From assembly GCF_014648635.1 (NCBI RefSeq), contig NZ_BMRM01000014.1, positions 213,466-277,465 on the forward strand: DNA of 64,000 bases, given 5' to 3'. The position numbers and the translations under genes are program-made. The notes under the pieces are model-generated. The model had not been told where the DNA came from, searched no databases, and worked only from the letters and a program-made list of their open reading frames with translations. This DNA is from Streptomyces cinerochromogenes. Its GTDB lineage: Bacteria; Actinomycetota; Actinomycetes; Streptomycetales; Streptomycetaceae. The stretch's first letter is position 1, and each line of letters starts with the position of its first letter. Below are positions 34,238-43,106 of this stretch, in pieces.

Positions 34238-35038
34238 ATGAATGCCCGAACCGAGCCTGCGGGGGCGAAGGCGGAACCGGGCACCCCGGTACGCCCGCCC
34301 CTGATACGTGAGTTCCTGCTGGTCGCCGGGCTCTTCCTGGTCTACAAACTCGGCCGCCAGCTGGCCACCGGCCACACCGCGGACGCCTTCCGCAACGCCC
34401 GCCGGGTCTGGCACCTGGAGCGGGCCGTGGACCTCCCTGGGGAGACCGCCGTGCAGTCCGCACTGCTGCACGGCGACACCCTCGTCCACCTCGCGAACAC
34501 CTACTACGCGACCGTCCACTTCCCGGCCACGCTCGCCTTCCTGGTCTGGCTGTACCTGCGACGGCCCGCGCACTACGTCTGGGCCCGCCGGGTCCTCGCG
34601 GCCGTCACCACGGCCGCCCTGGTGCTGCCGTTCACCTTCCCGCTGGCCCCGCCGCGCATGCTGACGGGGACCGGCCTGGTGGACACCGCCCAGGTCTACG
34701 GCCCGTCCGTGTACGGCCCGCCGTCCAGCGACCACCTGTCCAACCAGTTCGCGGCGATGCCCTCGCTGCACTTCGGCTGGGCGCTGATGGTGGCGATCGG
34801 CCTGATCGCGGCCACCCGGTCCCGGTGGCGCGGGCTGTGGCTGCTGCACCCCCTGATCACCCTGCTGGTGATCGTGGGCACGGCGAACCACTACTGGCTC
34901 GACGCGATCGCCGCCACGGCCATGCTCGGCGTCGCCCTCGCGGTCATCCCTCCGCCGCGGCACACCGCCGCCACGGCGGGCCACGGCACCGGCCGGCCCG
35001 TCGCCCGCGAGCCCGTCCTGGCGGGAGCGGGCCGATGA
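34238..35038 (+). CDS. PAP2-superfamily membrane phosphatase/transferase
   Basis: This 266-residue integral membrane protein has about six hydrophobic segments and the PAP2 catalytic motifs PSLHFGWA (about residue 168) and HYWLDAIAA (about residue 220). The first PAP2 motif (KxxxxxxRP) is not evident, as in the inositol-phosphorylceramide synthase-like branch (PAP2_3). It may dephosphorylate or transfer polar lipid head groups at the outer face of the membrane. ATG 34238 has AAGGGG upstream. It overlaps the next gene by four bases and is under the TetR operator block. Confidence 0.85.
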   Translation: MNARTEPAGAKAEPGTPVRPPLIREFLLVAGLFLVYKLGRQLATGHTADAFRNARRVWHLERAVDLPGETAVQSALLHGDTLVHLANTYYATVHFPATLAFLVWLYLRRPAHYVWARRVLAAVTTAALVLPFTFPLAPPRMLTGTGLVDTAQVYGPSVYGPPSSDHLSNQFAAMPSLHFGWALMVAIGLIAATRSRWRGLWLLHPLITLLVIVGTANHYWLDAIAATAMLGVALAVIPPPRHTAATAGHGTGRPVAREPVLAGAGR

Positions 35039-35988
35039 GCGCCGCCGCCCTGGCCGCCCTCGGCCTGTCGCTGGTGTCGGCCGTCGCCTACGCACTCGCC
35101 GCCGTCGCCCAGGAACGCCTTGCCTCGCGCAGCGCCGGCACCGGTCTGCTGCGGCTGCTGGGCACCGGCGCCTGGTGGTCGGCGGTGGGGCTGAACGCCG
35201 CCGCCGCGCTGCTGCACGTCGTCGCCCTGAAGTACGGCCCGCTGACCGTCGTGCAGCCGCTGGGCGCGCTCACCCTGGTCGCGGCCGTGCCGCTGGGCGC
35301 GCGGGCGGCCGGGCGGCGGGTCAGCGCGGTGGAGTGGCGCGGGACGGCGCTGACCCTGCTCGGTCTCGCCGCGCTCCTGGTCAGCGCCTCCGGTCCGGCG
35401 CCCGCGCGGGTGCTGTCGCTGACCGAGGCCCTGGTGGTCGCGGGGTCGACCGCGGCCGCGATCGGCCTGCTGTCCTGGCCCGGCGCCCGGCCGGGCCTGA
35501 GGCACGCGACCGCGTCCGGTTTCGCCTCGGGGGTGGCCTCCGCGCTCACCCAGACGGTGACCGTGGCGGCCACGGACCGCTCGGGTCCGGCGCTGAGCGC
35601 CGAGGTGATCGTGGTGGCGGTGCTCGTCGCAGCGTTCGCGGTCGGCGGGATGCTGCTGTCCCAGACGGCCTACCGCGGCGGTCTCGGCGCGCCGCTGGCC
35701 GTGGTCACGCTCGCCAACCCGGTGGCCGCCGCGGTGATCGGCCTCACCCTGCTGGGCCAGGATCTGCAGGGCGGCGCGGGCGGGGTGCTGCTGGCCCTGG
35801 CCGGCGCGGGGCTGGCCGCCTGGGGCGTGGTGCTGCTCACCCGGGCAGCACCACGGGCCGGCGGACGGGACGCGGACGAGGAGCATCCGGTGGCGGCCGT
35901 GCTGGCGCTGGAGCCGGGCACCGCGACCGCGGAACCGGTGCTGCTGCCGCGGCAGCCGGACCAGCCCGGACATCTCACGGCGCTGTGA
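35035..35988 (+). CDS. EamA/DMT-like multi-pass transporter
   Basis: This 317-residue membrane protein has about nine or ten hydrophobic helices, beginning LGLSLVSAVAYALAAVAQERLA, with an internal two-fold repeat and the YGPLTVVQPLGALTLVAAVPLGA pattern of DMT/EamA-type transporters. The substrate is unknown; homologues are often annotated only as integral membrane proteins. The start overlaps the PAP2 stop (ATGA), so both are expressed together under the adjacent TetR regulator. Export of a metabolite or lipid precursor is possible but unproven. The cytoplasmic tail of about 50 residues is rich in Glu and Pro. Confidence 0.78.
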   Translation: MSAAALAALGLSLVSAVAYALAAVAQERLASRSAGTGLLRLLGTGAWWSAVGLNAAAALLHVVALKYGPLTVVQPLGALTLVAAVPLGARAAGRRVSAVEWRGTALTLLGLAALLVSASGPAPARVLSLTEALVVAGSTAAAIGLLSWPGARPGLRHATASGFASGVASALTQTVTVAATDRSGPALSAEVIVVAVLVAAFAVGGMLLSQTAYRGGLGAPLAVVTLANPVAAAVIGLTLLGQDLQGGAGGVLLALAGAGLAAWGVVLLTRAAPRAGGRDADEEHPVAAVLALEPGTATAEPVLLPRQPDQPGHLTAL

Positions 35989-36009
35989 CCCGGGCCGCCC
36001 GGTGACCGC

Positions 36010-36067
36010 GTACGGCGGCGGCCGGTGCGCGGACGTCGTCCGCGGGCACCGGCCGCCGTCGCCGTAC
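36010..36067. terminator. Strong bidirectional hairpin
   Basis: GTACGGCGGCGGCCGGTG (36010-36027) pairs with a right arm at 36047-36067 that ends GTAC, with one 3-nt bulge and a secondary GCGGA/TCCGC stem in the loop. It lies between the convergent transporter and DUF2510/LURP-one genes and should terminate both. Confidence 0.7.
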
Positions 36068-36078
36068 CGCCGGGCCGG

Positions 36079-36909
36079 TCAGCCCCAGCCGCGGGCGTCC
36101 TGCTTGAGGGCGGTGTCCACGGTCAGCGCCGTGGCCACCACGAGGCTCAGCAGCGGCTCGGGCAGCTGGTAGTGGATCTGCAGGACGTAGTTGTCCGCGG
36201 TCGTGAAGAGCGTCTTGGCGAGGCCTTCCCAGGTCTTGGTGACCCGGGCGACCTCGTTGTCCGCGTGGTCGACGATCGCGAAGTTCCAGGCCCGCCAGTT
36301 CTCCGCCTTGATCGCGCCGACCTGCTGGCCGTTCGCCGTCATCGCGAAGTTGATCTTGCCGATCATGTTCTTCTGGACGATCTCGCCGACCGGCGAGCCG
36401 TCCGGGCGGGTCACGATCACCCGGGACTTGAAGATCTTCGCGGGCCGGGTCAGCAGCAGCTGCGGCTGGCCGTAGGCGTCGCGGATCTCCAGCTTGTGGG
36501 TGAGGAACTGGTCCAGGCTGGAGACGAAGCGCAGGATCTTGCGCAGGATGCCCTGCCCGACCTGGGTGACCGAGCCGATCTCCCGGCCGTTCTGGTCCAT
36601 GACCTTGTACTCGTTGGTCAGCTCGATGAGCTTGGCCTTCTGGTTCACGACCAGGACGGGCTCGGTGAAGAGGGTCCCGCCGCCGGGCCCGCCGGCCGTG
36701 ACGCCGGCCTGCTTCTGCACCTGGCGCTGCACCTTGGCGTCGCCGGCCTGCTGCTGCGGGAAGGCATGCTGCGGCGGAACCTGCCCGGCGGGCTGCTGGG
36801 CGGGGTTGGTGTGCTCGGTCCACTGCGCGCCGTCCCAGTAGCGCAGCGTCTGGGCCGCCCCGTGCGGATCCGGGTACCAGCCTGCAGGAGTGTTCGATTG
36901 CGTGGTCAC
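36079..36909 (-). CDS. DUF2510 plus phospholipid scramblase/LURP-one-like protein
   Basis: This 276-residue cytoplasmic protein has an N-terminal DUF2510 motif (AGWYPDPHGAAQTLRYWDGAQWTEH, residues 9-33), a Gln/Pro-rich linker and a C-terminal tubby-like beta-barrel of the scramblase-related/LURP-one type (LFTEPVLVVNQKAKLIELTNEYKVMDQNG, KLEIRDAYGQPQLLLTRPAKIFKSRVIV). The GTG at 36909 is the start. Such proteins are common in actinobacteria and have no proven activity. It shares DUF2510 with the protein at 32223 only 3 kb away. Confidence 0.82.
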   Translation of the reverse strand: MTTQSNTPAGWYPDPHGAAQTLRYWDGAQWTEHTNPAQQPAGQVPPQHAFPQQQAGDAKVQRQVQKQAGVTAGGPGGGTLFTEPVLVVNQKAKLIELTNEYKVMDQNGREIGSVTQVGQGILRKILRFVSSLDQFLTHKLEIRDAYGQPQLLLTRPAKIFKSRVIVTRPDGSPVGEIVQKNMIGKINFAMTANGQQVGAIKAENWRAWNFAIVDHADNEVARVTKTWEGLAKTLFTTADNYVLQIHYQLPEPLLSLVVATALTVDTALKQDARGWG

Positions 36910-36975
36910 CGGGGCACACTACCCTGATATGACCGGTACCTGACCAGTCCGCACGGAGCGGTGTTCATCGCCCGT

Positions 36976-39024
36976 TCACCCCGTGACGATCGCCGGATCG
37001 CTGACGCCCGGCTGCCCGTTCTCCACGTGCCCGGCGAAGCCGCGCAGGAAGGCCGGGTCGGCGTCGGAGGTGACGGTCAGGTCGTACCAGCGCTTGCTCG
37101 CCGTGAGGCTCACGGTCTGCTTCACGGTCGCGCCGGGCCGCACGGTCACCGTGACCGGAGCGGCGCCGTAGCCGTCGGCCAGCTTCAGCCTCACCGTGCC
37201 GGAGCCCTTGTTGGTGAAGGTGAGCTCGATGTCGTCGCCCGCGGGCCGGGCGGTGACCTCGGGGCCGGCGACCTTGTTGCGGCCCTTGAAGACGCGCAGG
37301 AAGCCGTTGGGGCCGTGCACGGAGAGGTCGTAGTTCCCGCCGGAGTAGACCGAGTTCCAGGTGTCCGAGAGCGTTTTGCCGGCCTCGGTGGTGTAGGTCC
37401 AGGGGCCGTCGGTACGGCTGTCGGAGGTGACGAGGAAGGCCGCGCCCGCGTTCGCCCCCGAGGCGAACGTGAGCGTGAACTTGCCGGCCGCGGTGTCCGC
37501 CGAGCCGTCCACGACCGGGGCGTACCTCAGCGGGCGGGCGGGCCGGCTGCCGGGCTCCTGCCGGGGCAGGGAGGGGTTGGCGGGCGGCTTGGGCACGTAG
37601 TCCGGGTGGCGGTCGTGGTCCTTGGGCCGGTATCCGGCCGTGGACGGCAGCAGGGCCGGCGCGGTGTCCTTGCGGGAGAAGTCGAAGGCGCTGGTCAGGT
37701 CGCCGCATATGGCGCGCCGCCAGGGCGAGATGTTCGGCTCGCGGACACCGAAACGTCGCTCGATGAACCGGATGATCGAGGTGTGGTCGAGGGTCTCGGA
37801 GCAGACGTAGCCGCCCTTGCTCCACGGGGAGACGACCAGCATCGGCACCCGCTGGCCGAGGCCGTAGGGGCCGGCGACATGGCCGGCGTCGCCCTTGAAC
37901 AGGTCCGGCGCCGGGTCGACCGTCGACCTGCCCTGGGCGGCGGAGGCCGGCGGGTAGGGCGGGATGACGTGGTCGAAGAAGCCGTCGTTCTCGTCGTAGG
38001 TGATGAACAGCGCGGTCTTCGCCCACACGTCGGGGTCGGAGGTCAGCGCGTCCAGGACCTGGGAGATGTACCAGGCTCCGTAGTTGGCCGGCCAGTTGGG
38101 GTGCTCGGTGAAGGCCTCGGGGGCGACGATCCAGGAGACCTGGGGCAGCCGGTCCGCCTGGACGTCCGCCCTCAGCCGGTCGAAGAAGCCCTCGCCCTTG
38201 CGGGCGTCGGTGCCGGTGCGGGCCTTGTCGTACAGCGGGTCGCCGGGCTTGGCGCTGCGGTACCGGTTGAAGTAGAGGAGCGAGTTGTCGCCGTAGTTGC
38301 CGCGGTAGGCGTCGTTGATCCAGCCCCAGGAGCCGTTCGCGTCGAGGCCGTCGCCGACGTCCTGGTAGATCTTCCAGGAGACCCCGGCCTGCTCCAGGCG
38401 CTCGGGGTACGTCGTCCAGCCGTAGCCCTTCTCGTCGTTGCCGAGGACCGGGCCGCCGCCGGTGCCGTCGTTGCCGGTGTACCCCGTCCACATGTAGTAG
38501 CGGTTGGGGTCGGTGGAGCCGATGAGCGAGCAGTGGTAGGCGTCGCAGATGGTGAAGGCGTCCGCGAGGGCGTAGTGGAAGGGGATGTCGTCGCGCGTCA
38601 GGTAGGCCATCGTCGTCGCGGACTTCGCCGGCACCCACTTGTCGTACTTACCGCCGTTGAACGCGGTGTGGCCGTCGTTCCAGCCGTGCGGGAGGTCCTG
38701 GATGAAGGCCAGGCCCAGGTCGTCGGCGTCGGGGTGGAACGGCAGGATGTCCTTGGTGCCGTCGGACTGCTTCCAGACGGACCTGCCGTTCTGGGTGACC
38801 GGACGGGGGTCGCCGAAGCCGCGGACTCCTCGGAGCGAGCCGAAGTAGTGATCGAAGGAACGGTTCTCCTGCATCAGGACGACGATGTGCTCGACATCGT
38901 CCACCGATCCGGTGCGGTAGTGGGCGGGCAGGGCGGCCGCGCGCTGGATGCTGCCTGCCAGCGCGGTGAACGCCGTGGTGGCGCCGGCGAGTTGGAGGAA
39001 GCGCCGCCGGTTGACTTCGGGCAT
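36976..39024 (-). CDS. Secreted phosphocholine-specific phospholipase C (Tat substrate)
   Basis: This 682-residue enzyme of the acid phosphatase/phospholipase C superfamily cleaves phosphatidylcholine or sphingomyelin outside the cell. The Tat signal NRRRFLQLAGATTAFTALAG is followed by the catalytic N-terminal motif IVVLMQENRSFDHYFGSLRGVRGFGDP. Further metal/active-site regions are DPNRYYMWTGYTG, FITYDENDGFFDHVIPP and LDHTSIIRFIERRFGV. Two C-terminal domains (DUF756 repeats, about residues 490-680) complete the typical size. ATG 39024 is well placed. Release of phosphate from lipids is the likely role; I saw no convincing PHO box in the 187 bp upstream. Confidence 0.92.
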   Translation of the reverse strand: MPEVNRRRFLQLAGATTAFTALAGSIQRAAALPAHYRTGSVDDVEHIVVLMQENRSFDHYFGSLRGVRGFGDPRPVTQNGRSVWKQSDGTKDILPFHPDADDLGLAFIQDLPHGWNDGHTAFNGGKYDKWVPAKSATTMAYLTRDDIPFHYALADAFTICDAYHCSLIGSTDPNRYYMWTGYTGNDGTGGGPVLGNDEKGYGWTTYPERLEQAGVSWKIYQDVGDGLDANGSWGWINDAYRGNYGDNSLLYFNRYRSAKPGDPLYDKARTGTDARKGEGFFDRLRADVQADRLPQVSWIVAPEAFTEHPNWPANYGAWYISQVLDALTSDPDVWAKTALFITYDENDGFFDHVIPPYPPASAAQGRSTVDPAPDLFKGDAGHVAGPYGLGQRVPMLVVSPWSKGGYVCSETLDHTSIIRFIERRFGVREPNISPWRRAICGDLTSAFDFSRKDTAPALLPSTAGYRPKDHDRHPDYVPKPPANPSLPRQEPGSRPARPLRYAPVVDGSADTAAGKFTLTFASGANAGAAFLVTSDSRTDGPWTYTTEAGKTLSDTWNSVYSGGNYDLSVHGPNGFLRVFKGRNKVAGPEVTARPAGDDIELTFTNKGSGTVRLKLADGYGAAPVTVTVRPGATVKQTVSLTASKRWYDLTVTSDADPAFLRGFAGHVENGQPGVSDPAIVTG

Positions 39025-39160
39025 GGGTGAGGGTCCTCTCGTCCTGACGTAGCGGATGCCGTCAGATGACGGAATCTGCGCGGAGCGAGTGTTCCAAGAG
39101 CAGCAAACGTCAGGGAAGGGTCTGGTGGCGCCGATGTGAAACTCGGCGGTACGCGTGGTG

Positions 39161-39195
39161 CCGCGTCACCGGGTTCCCCTGACCCGGTGACGCGG
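39161..39195 (-). terminator. Terminator of the alpha-glucan operon
   Basis: CCGCGTCACCGGGT (39161-39174) and ACCCGGTGACGCGG (39182-39195) form a perfect 14-bp stem with a 7-nt loop, 17 bp after the stop codon of the GH87-like gene. It also precedes the phospholipase promoter region. Confidence 0.75.
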
Positions 39196-39211
39196 CGGCG
39201 GGAGGCGGCGG

Positions 39212-41389
39212 TCAGGAGGTCAGGTACGCCTCCACCTCACTGAACTGCCCGGCCGGCCAGCCCGTGTTGGCGCTGACGCTCAGGCGCAGGTAGCGCAGGT
39301 TCGTGCCGCTGGGCAGGGACACCGTCGCGGTGTTGCCGGTGGCCGGGTCGAAGCGGTAGCCCTGGGCGCCGACGACGGTCGCGTAGCCGGAGCCGTCGGT
39401 GCTGCCGAGCACCGTGACGGTCTGGGTACGGGCGCCCCAGGCGGCGGACGGCGGCAGCTTCAGCACCAGGCGGCGCACGGCGTAGGAGGAGCCGAGGTCG
39501 ACCGTGAGGGACTGCGGGAAGGCGTTGTTGGCGGACTCCCAGTAGGAGTTCGCGTCCCCGTCGACGGCCTTGCCCGGCGTGTAGACGTCCTGGGAACCGG
39601 TCGCGGTGGCCGGGCGGCCCTGGGCGAGGTTGCGGTTCGGGTCGGGCTCGGGGTTGCCCTGCCCGGGCCGCGGCCAGGTCGAGCAGTCCGACCAGGTGCT
39701 GGACCAGCCGGAGTTGCCGCCGCCGTCGGTGAGGGTGAAGGAGCCGGAGTTCGCGGGGAACGGGCAGTTGTAGACGCCGGCCGCGCCGACCTGGGTCGCG
39801 GTGACGTTCCTGAAGGCCGCCGCGCCCTGCGCCTCGGCCTGGACCACGACCGTACCGGTGTTCCGCACGGTCGCGCCGGTGACGTTGACGTTCCGCACCG
39901 GGTAGCCGTGCCCGCCGCCGGAGACGAACTCGAAGGCGCTGTAGGGGCTGTCGGTGATCGTGGTGTTGGTGATGTCGACGGTCGCGTTGATGGCGCTGTC
40001 GTAGGAGTCGACGCGCAACGCGCCCATGGGGTGGTTCCAGTTGGGGTTCATCGCGCCGGTGCGCACCAGCGTGTTGCCGTCGACCGTGATGGTGCCGGCG
40101 AGGGGGTGGAACGGGTCGAGGAACTTCTGGTTGGAGATGGCGATGCCGCTGCCGAGGGCGTTGGTGTCGGAGACCAGGTTGTTGCGTACGGCGATGTCGG
40201 TGCCGCCGTAGATCGCGATGCCGTTGGCGAGGTTGGGCTGCGTGATGGTGTTGTTCTCGAAGCTGGAGTCGGTGTCCGGGGCGTACAGCGACCACATGGC
40301 GAGGGAGTCGTCGCCCTGGTTGCGCAGGAAGTTGTTGCGGACGCGGACGCCCTTCGCGGTGCCGTTGAGGTTGAGGCCGTCGGCGGTGGTGTCGAGGATG
40401 CGGTTGTTCTCCACCACCAGGTTGTCGTTGTTGCCCGTCAGCCACAGTCCGACCTTCAGGTGCTGGATCCACATGCCGGAGACCGACGAGTTCGGGCCCA
40501 GGGAGCCGTTGACGAAGTTGTCGGGGCTGGAGTCGACGCGTTCGGTGACCTCGCCGACGACCGCGAAGTCCTTGATGTGGACGTTGCCCGCCGAGCCGGA
40601 CTGGTCGATGAAGCGGGAGGTGTGCACGACCGAGTACCAGCCGCCGGCGCCCTGGAGGGTGACGTTCTGCACGCCGTTGAGGGAGGACGTGACGCGGTAG
40701 TCCCCCGGCGGGATCCACACGGTGCCGCCCTGGGCGGCGGCGATGGCGTCCCGGAAGGCCTGGGTGGAGTCGCCGGTGCCGCTGGGGTCGGCGCCCTTGG
40801 TGACGACGGACACCGAACCGGCGGGCTGGGTCGCGGCCGGGGCGGCCTGCTCGAAGTCGGCGACGTCCACGGTGACCTGGACTCCGGTCGCCTCGACGGC
40901 CACCTTGTCGCCGGCCTGGACGTTCTGCCCGAGCAGCAGCCGCGTGTTGTCGAAGAAGTGGTGCGTCTTGGCGCCGGTGATCCAGCCGGTGTCGATGTAG
41001 GAGTACTTGGCGGTCACCGGCAGGGTCCTGGCGAGCCGGGTGCCGTTGACGTACACGTTCAGCGCGCCGGACTGGCCGTCCGGGACGCTGTAGGCGAGGT
41101 TCAGCGCGTTGGCGGCGCGGGGCACGGTGAACTCCACGCGCTGCCCGGCCGAGAGCCGGACGGCCTGCCGGCCGGAGGCCTCCGAGGCGAGGCTGCCCTG
41201 CGTGTAGTCGGGGCCGATCCTCGTGCCGTTGCCGGCTGCCGACTCGGCCTCCACCGAGGTGAAGGGCAGGGTGGCGCCCGCCGCCGCGTGGGCGGCCGGG
41301 GCGAGGGTGACGAGCATGCCGGCGGCGAGGGCGACGACCGCGCCGATGGCCGGCATGCGCCTGACATGCCTGGCGGTGCTGGTGTGCAT
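39212..41389 (-). CDS. Secreted GH87-like alpha-1,3-glucanase with CBM35 and F5/8C (CBM32-like) domains
   Basis: This 725-residue exported polysaccharidase has a Sec signal (ending about AAHA, residue 35), an N-terminal CBM35-like carbohydrate module (FTSVEAESAAGN to ADFEQA, about residues 42-190), a right-handed beta-helix catalytic part (TKGADPSGTGDSTQAFRDAI onward, about residues 205-560) and a C-terminal discoidin F5/8C module (about residues 590-725). The segments TTADGLNLNG and RNQGDDSLAMWS match the Asp cluster used by GH87 mycodextranases/alpha-1,3-glucanases. ATG 41389 is chosen as the signal peptide start. It is the last gene of the LacI-ABC-GH13 locus. Other beta-helix hydrolases remain possible. 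Confidence 0.78.
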   Translation of the reverse strand: MHTSTARHVRRMPAIGAVVALAAGMLVTLAPAAHAAAGATLPFTSVEAESAAGNGTRIGPDYTQGSLASEASGRQAVRLSAGQRVEFTVPRAANALNLAYSVPDGQSGALNVYVNGTRLARTLPVTAKYSYIDTGWITGAKTHHFFDNTRLLLGQNVQAGDKVAVEATGVQVTVDVADFEQAAPAATQPAGSVSVVTKGADPSGTGDSTQAFRDAIAAAQGGTVWIPPGDYRVTSSLNGVQNVTLQGAGGWYSVVHTSRFIDQSGSAGNVHIKDFAVVGEVTERVDSSPDNFVNGSLGPNSSVSGMWIQHLKVGLWLTGNNDNLVVENNRILDTTADGLNLNGTAKGVRVRNNFLRNQGDDSLAMWSLYAPDTDSSFENNTITQPNLANGIAIYGGTDIAVRNNLVSDTNALGSGIAISNQKFLDPFHPLAGTITVDGNTLVRTGAMNPNWNHPMGALRVDSYDSAINATVDITNTTITDSPYSAFEFVSGGGHGYPVRNVNVTGATVRNTGTVVVQAEAQGAAAFRNVTATQVGAAGVYNCPFPANSGSFTLTDGGGNSGWSSTWSDCSTWPRPGQGNPEPDPNRNLAQGRPATATGSQDVYTPGKAVDGDANSYWESANNAFPQSLTVDLGSSYAVRRLVLKLPPSAAWGARTQTVTVLGSTDGSGYATVVGAQGYRFDPATGNTATVSLPSGTNLRYLRLSVSANTGWPAGQFSEVEAYLTS

Positions 41390-41448
41390 GTGCTGATCCC
41401 TTCGTGGTGGGGGTGCGTGGGACAGCGCGAGGTGCGTACGGGCGCGGC

Positions 41449-43056
41449 TCAGGCGCGCAGCCAGGCCGCCGTGTCCCGTGGCAGCCGGCCCTCGCTGTCC
41501 AGCGGGCCGCTGCTGAGCAGGAGCCGGGTGTGCGCGGGGAGGCCGGCGGGTGTGCCGGCGAGGTTGACCACGCACAGCACGCCGTCCGCGCGGGAGAAGG
41601 CGAGCACGCCGTCGGGGGCGGGCAGCCAGGTCAGCGGGCCGTCACCGAACTGCGGGCGCAGGGCGATGGCCGTGCGGTAGAGGGAGAGCATGGAGCCGGG
41701 ATCGCGCTGCTGCCGGTCCACGGCGTACGACGCCCAGCCGGCCGGCTGCGGCAGCCACGGCTCCTCCCGCGAGCCGAAGCCCGCGTGCGGCTCGCCGGCG
41801 GCCCAGGGCAGCGGCACCCGGCAGCCGTCGCGGCCGGGGGCGGCACCCCGCGAGCGGAAGTACATGGGGTCCTGGGCCCGGTCGGCCGGGATGTCGGCCT
41901 CCGGCAGGCCCAGCTCCTCCCCCTGGTAGAGGTAGACCGAGCCGGGCAGCGCGAGCGACAGCAGGGCGGCGGCCCGGGCGCGCCGGGTGCCGAGCGCGAG
42001 GTCCGTCGGGGTGCCGAAGGCCTTGGTGGCGAAGTCGAAGGCGGTGTCCTCACGGCCGTACCGGGTGACCGTGCGGGTGACGTCGTGGTTGCACAGCACC
42101 CAGGTGGCGGGAGCGCCGACGGGGGCGTGCTCGGCGAGGGTGGTGTCGATGGAGGCGCGCAGCCGGCCCGCGTCCCAGGGGCAGGACAGGAAGGAGAAGT
42201 TGAAGGCGGTGTGGAGTTCGTCGGGGCGCAGGTAGCGGGCGAAGCGTTCGGGGTCGGGGAGCCAGACCTCGCCGACGAAGACGCCGCCGTACTCGTCGGC
42301 CACCCGGCGCCAGGAGCGGTAGATGTCGTGGAGTTCGTCGCGGTCGAGGAAGGGGTGCTGCTCCGGGTGCGTGGCGAGGTCGGGGAGGTCCGGGTCCTTG
42401 GCGAGCAGGGCCGCCGAGTCGATGCGGACGCCGGCGACGCCCCGCTCCAGCCAGAAGCGGAGGATGTCCTCGTGCTCCTGGCGGACGGCGGGGTGGGCCC
42501 AGTTGAGGTCGGGCTGCTCGGGGGTGAACAGGTGCAGGTACCAGTCGCCGTCGGGCAGACGGGTCCACACCGGTTCGGCGGAGCCGGCGAACTGGGACGG
42601 CCAGTCGTTCGGCGGGAGTTCGCCGTGCGGGCCGCGTCCCCGGCGGAAGTGGAACAGCTCGCGCTCGGGGCTGCCGGGACCGGCGGCCAGCGCGGCCCGG
42701 AACCAGGGGTGCTGGTCGGAGACGTGGTTGGGCACGATGTCGACGAGGGTGCGGATGCCGAGCTGGGCGGCCTCGTCGATGAGTTTCTCCGCCTCGGCGA
42801 GGGTGCCGAAGGCCGGGTCGATGGCCCGGTAGTCGGCGACGTCGTAGCCGCCGTCCTTCAGCGGGGACACGTACCACGGTGTGAACCACAGGGCGTCCAC
42901 GCCGAGTCCGGCGAGGTACGGCAGCCGGGCGCGGACGCCCGCGAGGTCGCCGGTGCCGTCGCCGTCGCCGTCCGCGAAGCTGCGGACGTACACCTGGTAG
43001 ATGACGGCCGAGCGCCACCAGTCGGCGTCTGTGCGGGCATGGCTGGGCTGTCCCAC
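41449..43056 (-). CDS. GH13 alpha-glucosidase / oligosaccharide hydrolase, cytoplasmic
   Basis: This 535-residue enzyme has the (beta/alpha)8 GH13 fold and no signal peptide. The four conserved regions are DIVPNHVS, GVRIDSAALL (nucleophile Asp), FVGEVWLPD (acid/base Glu) and CNHDVTR (stabilising Asp). The start YQVYVRSFADGDGDGTGDLAG fits oligo-glucosidases (GH13_30-like) that split short alpha-glucosides. GTG 43056 is chosen; GAAAGG lies upstream and the open frame before it is not conserved. It follows the ABC permease genes by 50 bp and precedes the secreted glucanase by 59 bp, so it probably digests imported oligosaccharides. Confidence 0.9.
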   Translation of the reverse strand: MGQPSHARTDADWWRSAVIYQVYVRSFADGDGDGTGDLAGVRARLPYLAGLGVDALWFTPWYVSPLKDGGYDVADYRAIDPAFGTLAEAEKLIDEAAQLGIRTLVDIVPNHVSDQHPWFRAALAAGPGSPERELFHFRRGRGPHGELPPNDWPSQFAGSAEPVWTRLPDGDWYLHLFTPEQPDLNWAHPAVRQEHEDILRFWLERGVAGVRIDSAALLAKDPDLPDLATHPEQHPFLDRDELHDIYRSWRRVADEYGGVFVGEVWLPDPERFARYLRPDELHTAFNFSFLSCPWDAGRLRASIDTTLAEHAPVGAPATWVLCNHDVTRTVTRYGREDTAFDFATKAFGTPTDLALGTRRARAAALLSLALPGSVYLYQGEELGLPEADIPADRAQDPMYFRSRGAAPGRDGCRVPLPWAAGEPHAGFGSREEPWLPQPAGWASYAVDRQQRDPGSMLSLYRTAIALRPQFGDGPLTWLPAPDGVLAFSRADGVLCVVNLAGTPAGLPAHTRLLLSSGPLDSEGRLPRDTAAWLRA

Positions 43057-43106
43057 TGAGCTTGCCTTTCTGTGGAGGGGGCGGCTCTTTCGAGGGGCGC
43101 GCGGGG

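Noticed and set aside
36961..39030. 689-codon plus-strand frame opposite the phospholipase C gene
   Set aside because: Gly/Val/Arg-rich shadow frame; the opposite strand has a Tat signal and full phospholipase motifs.
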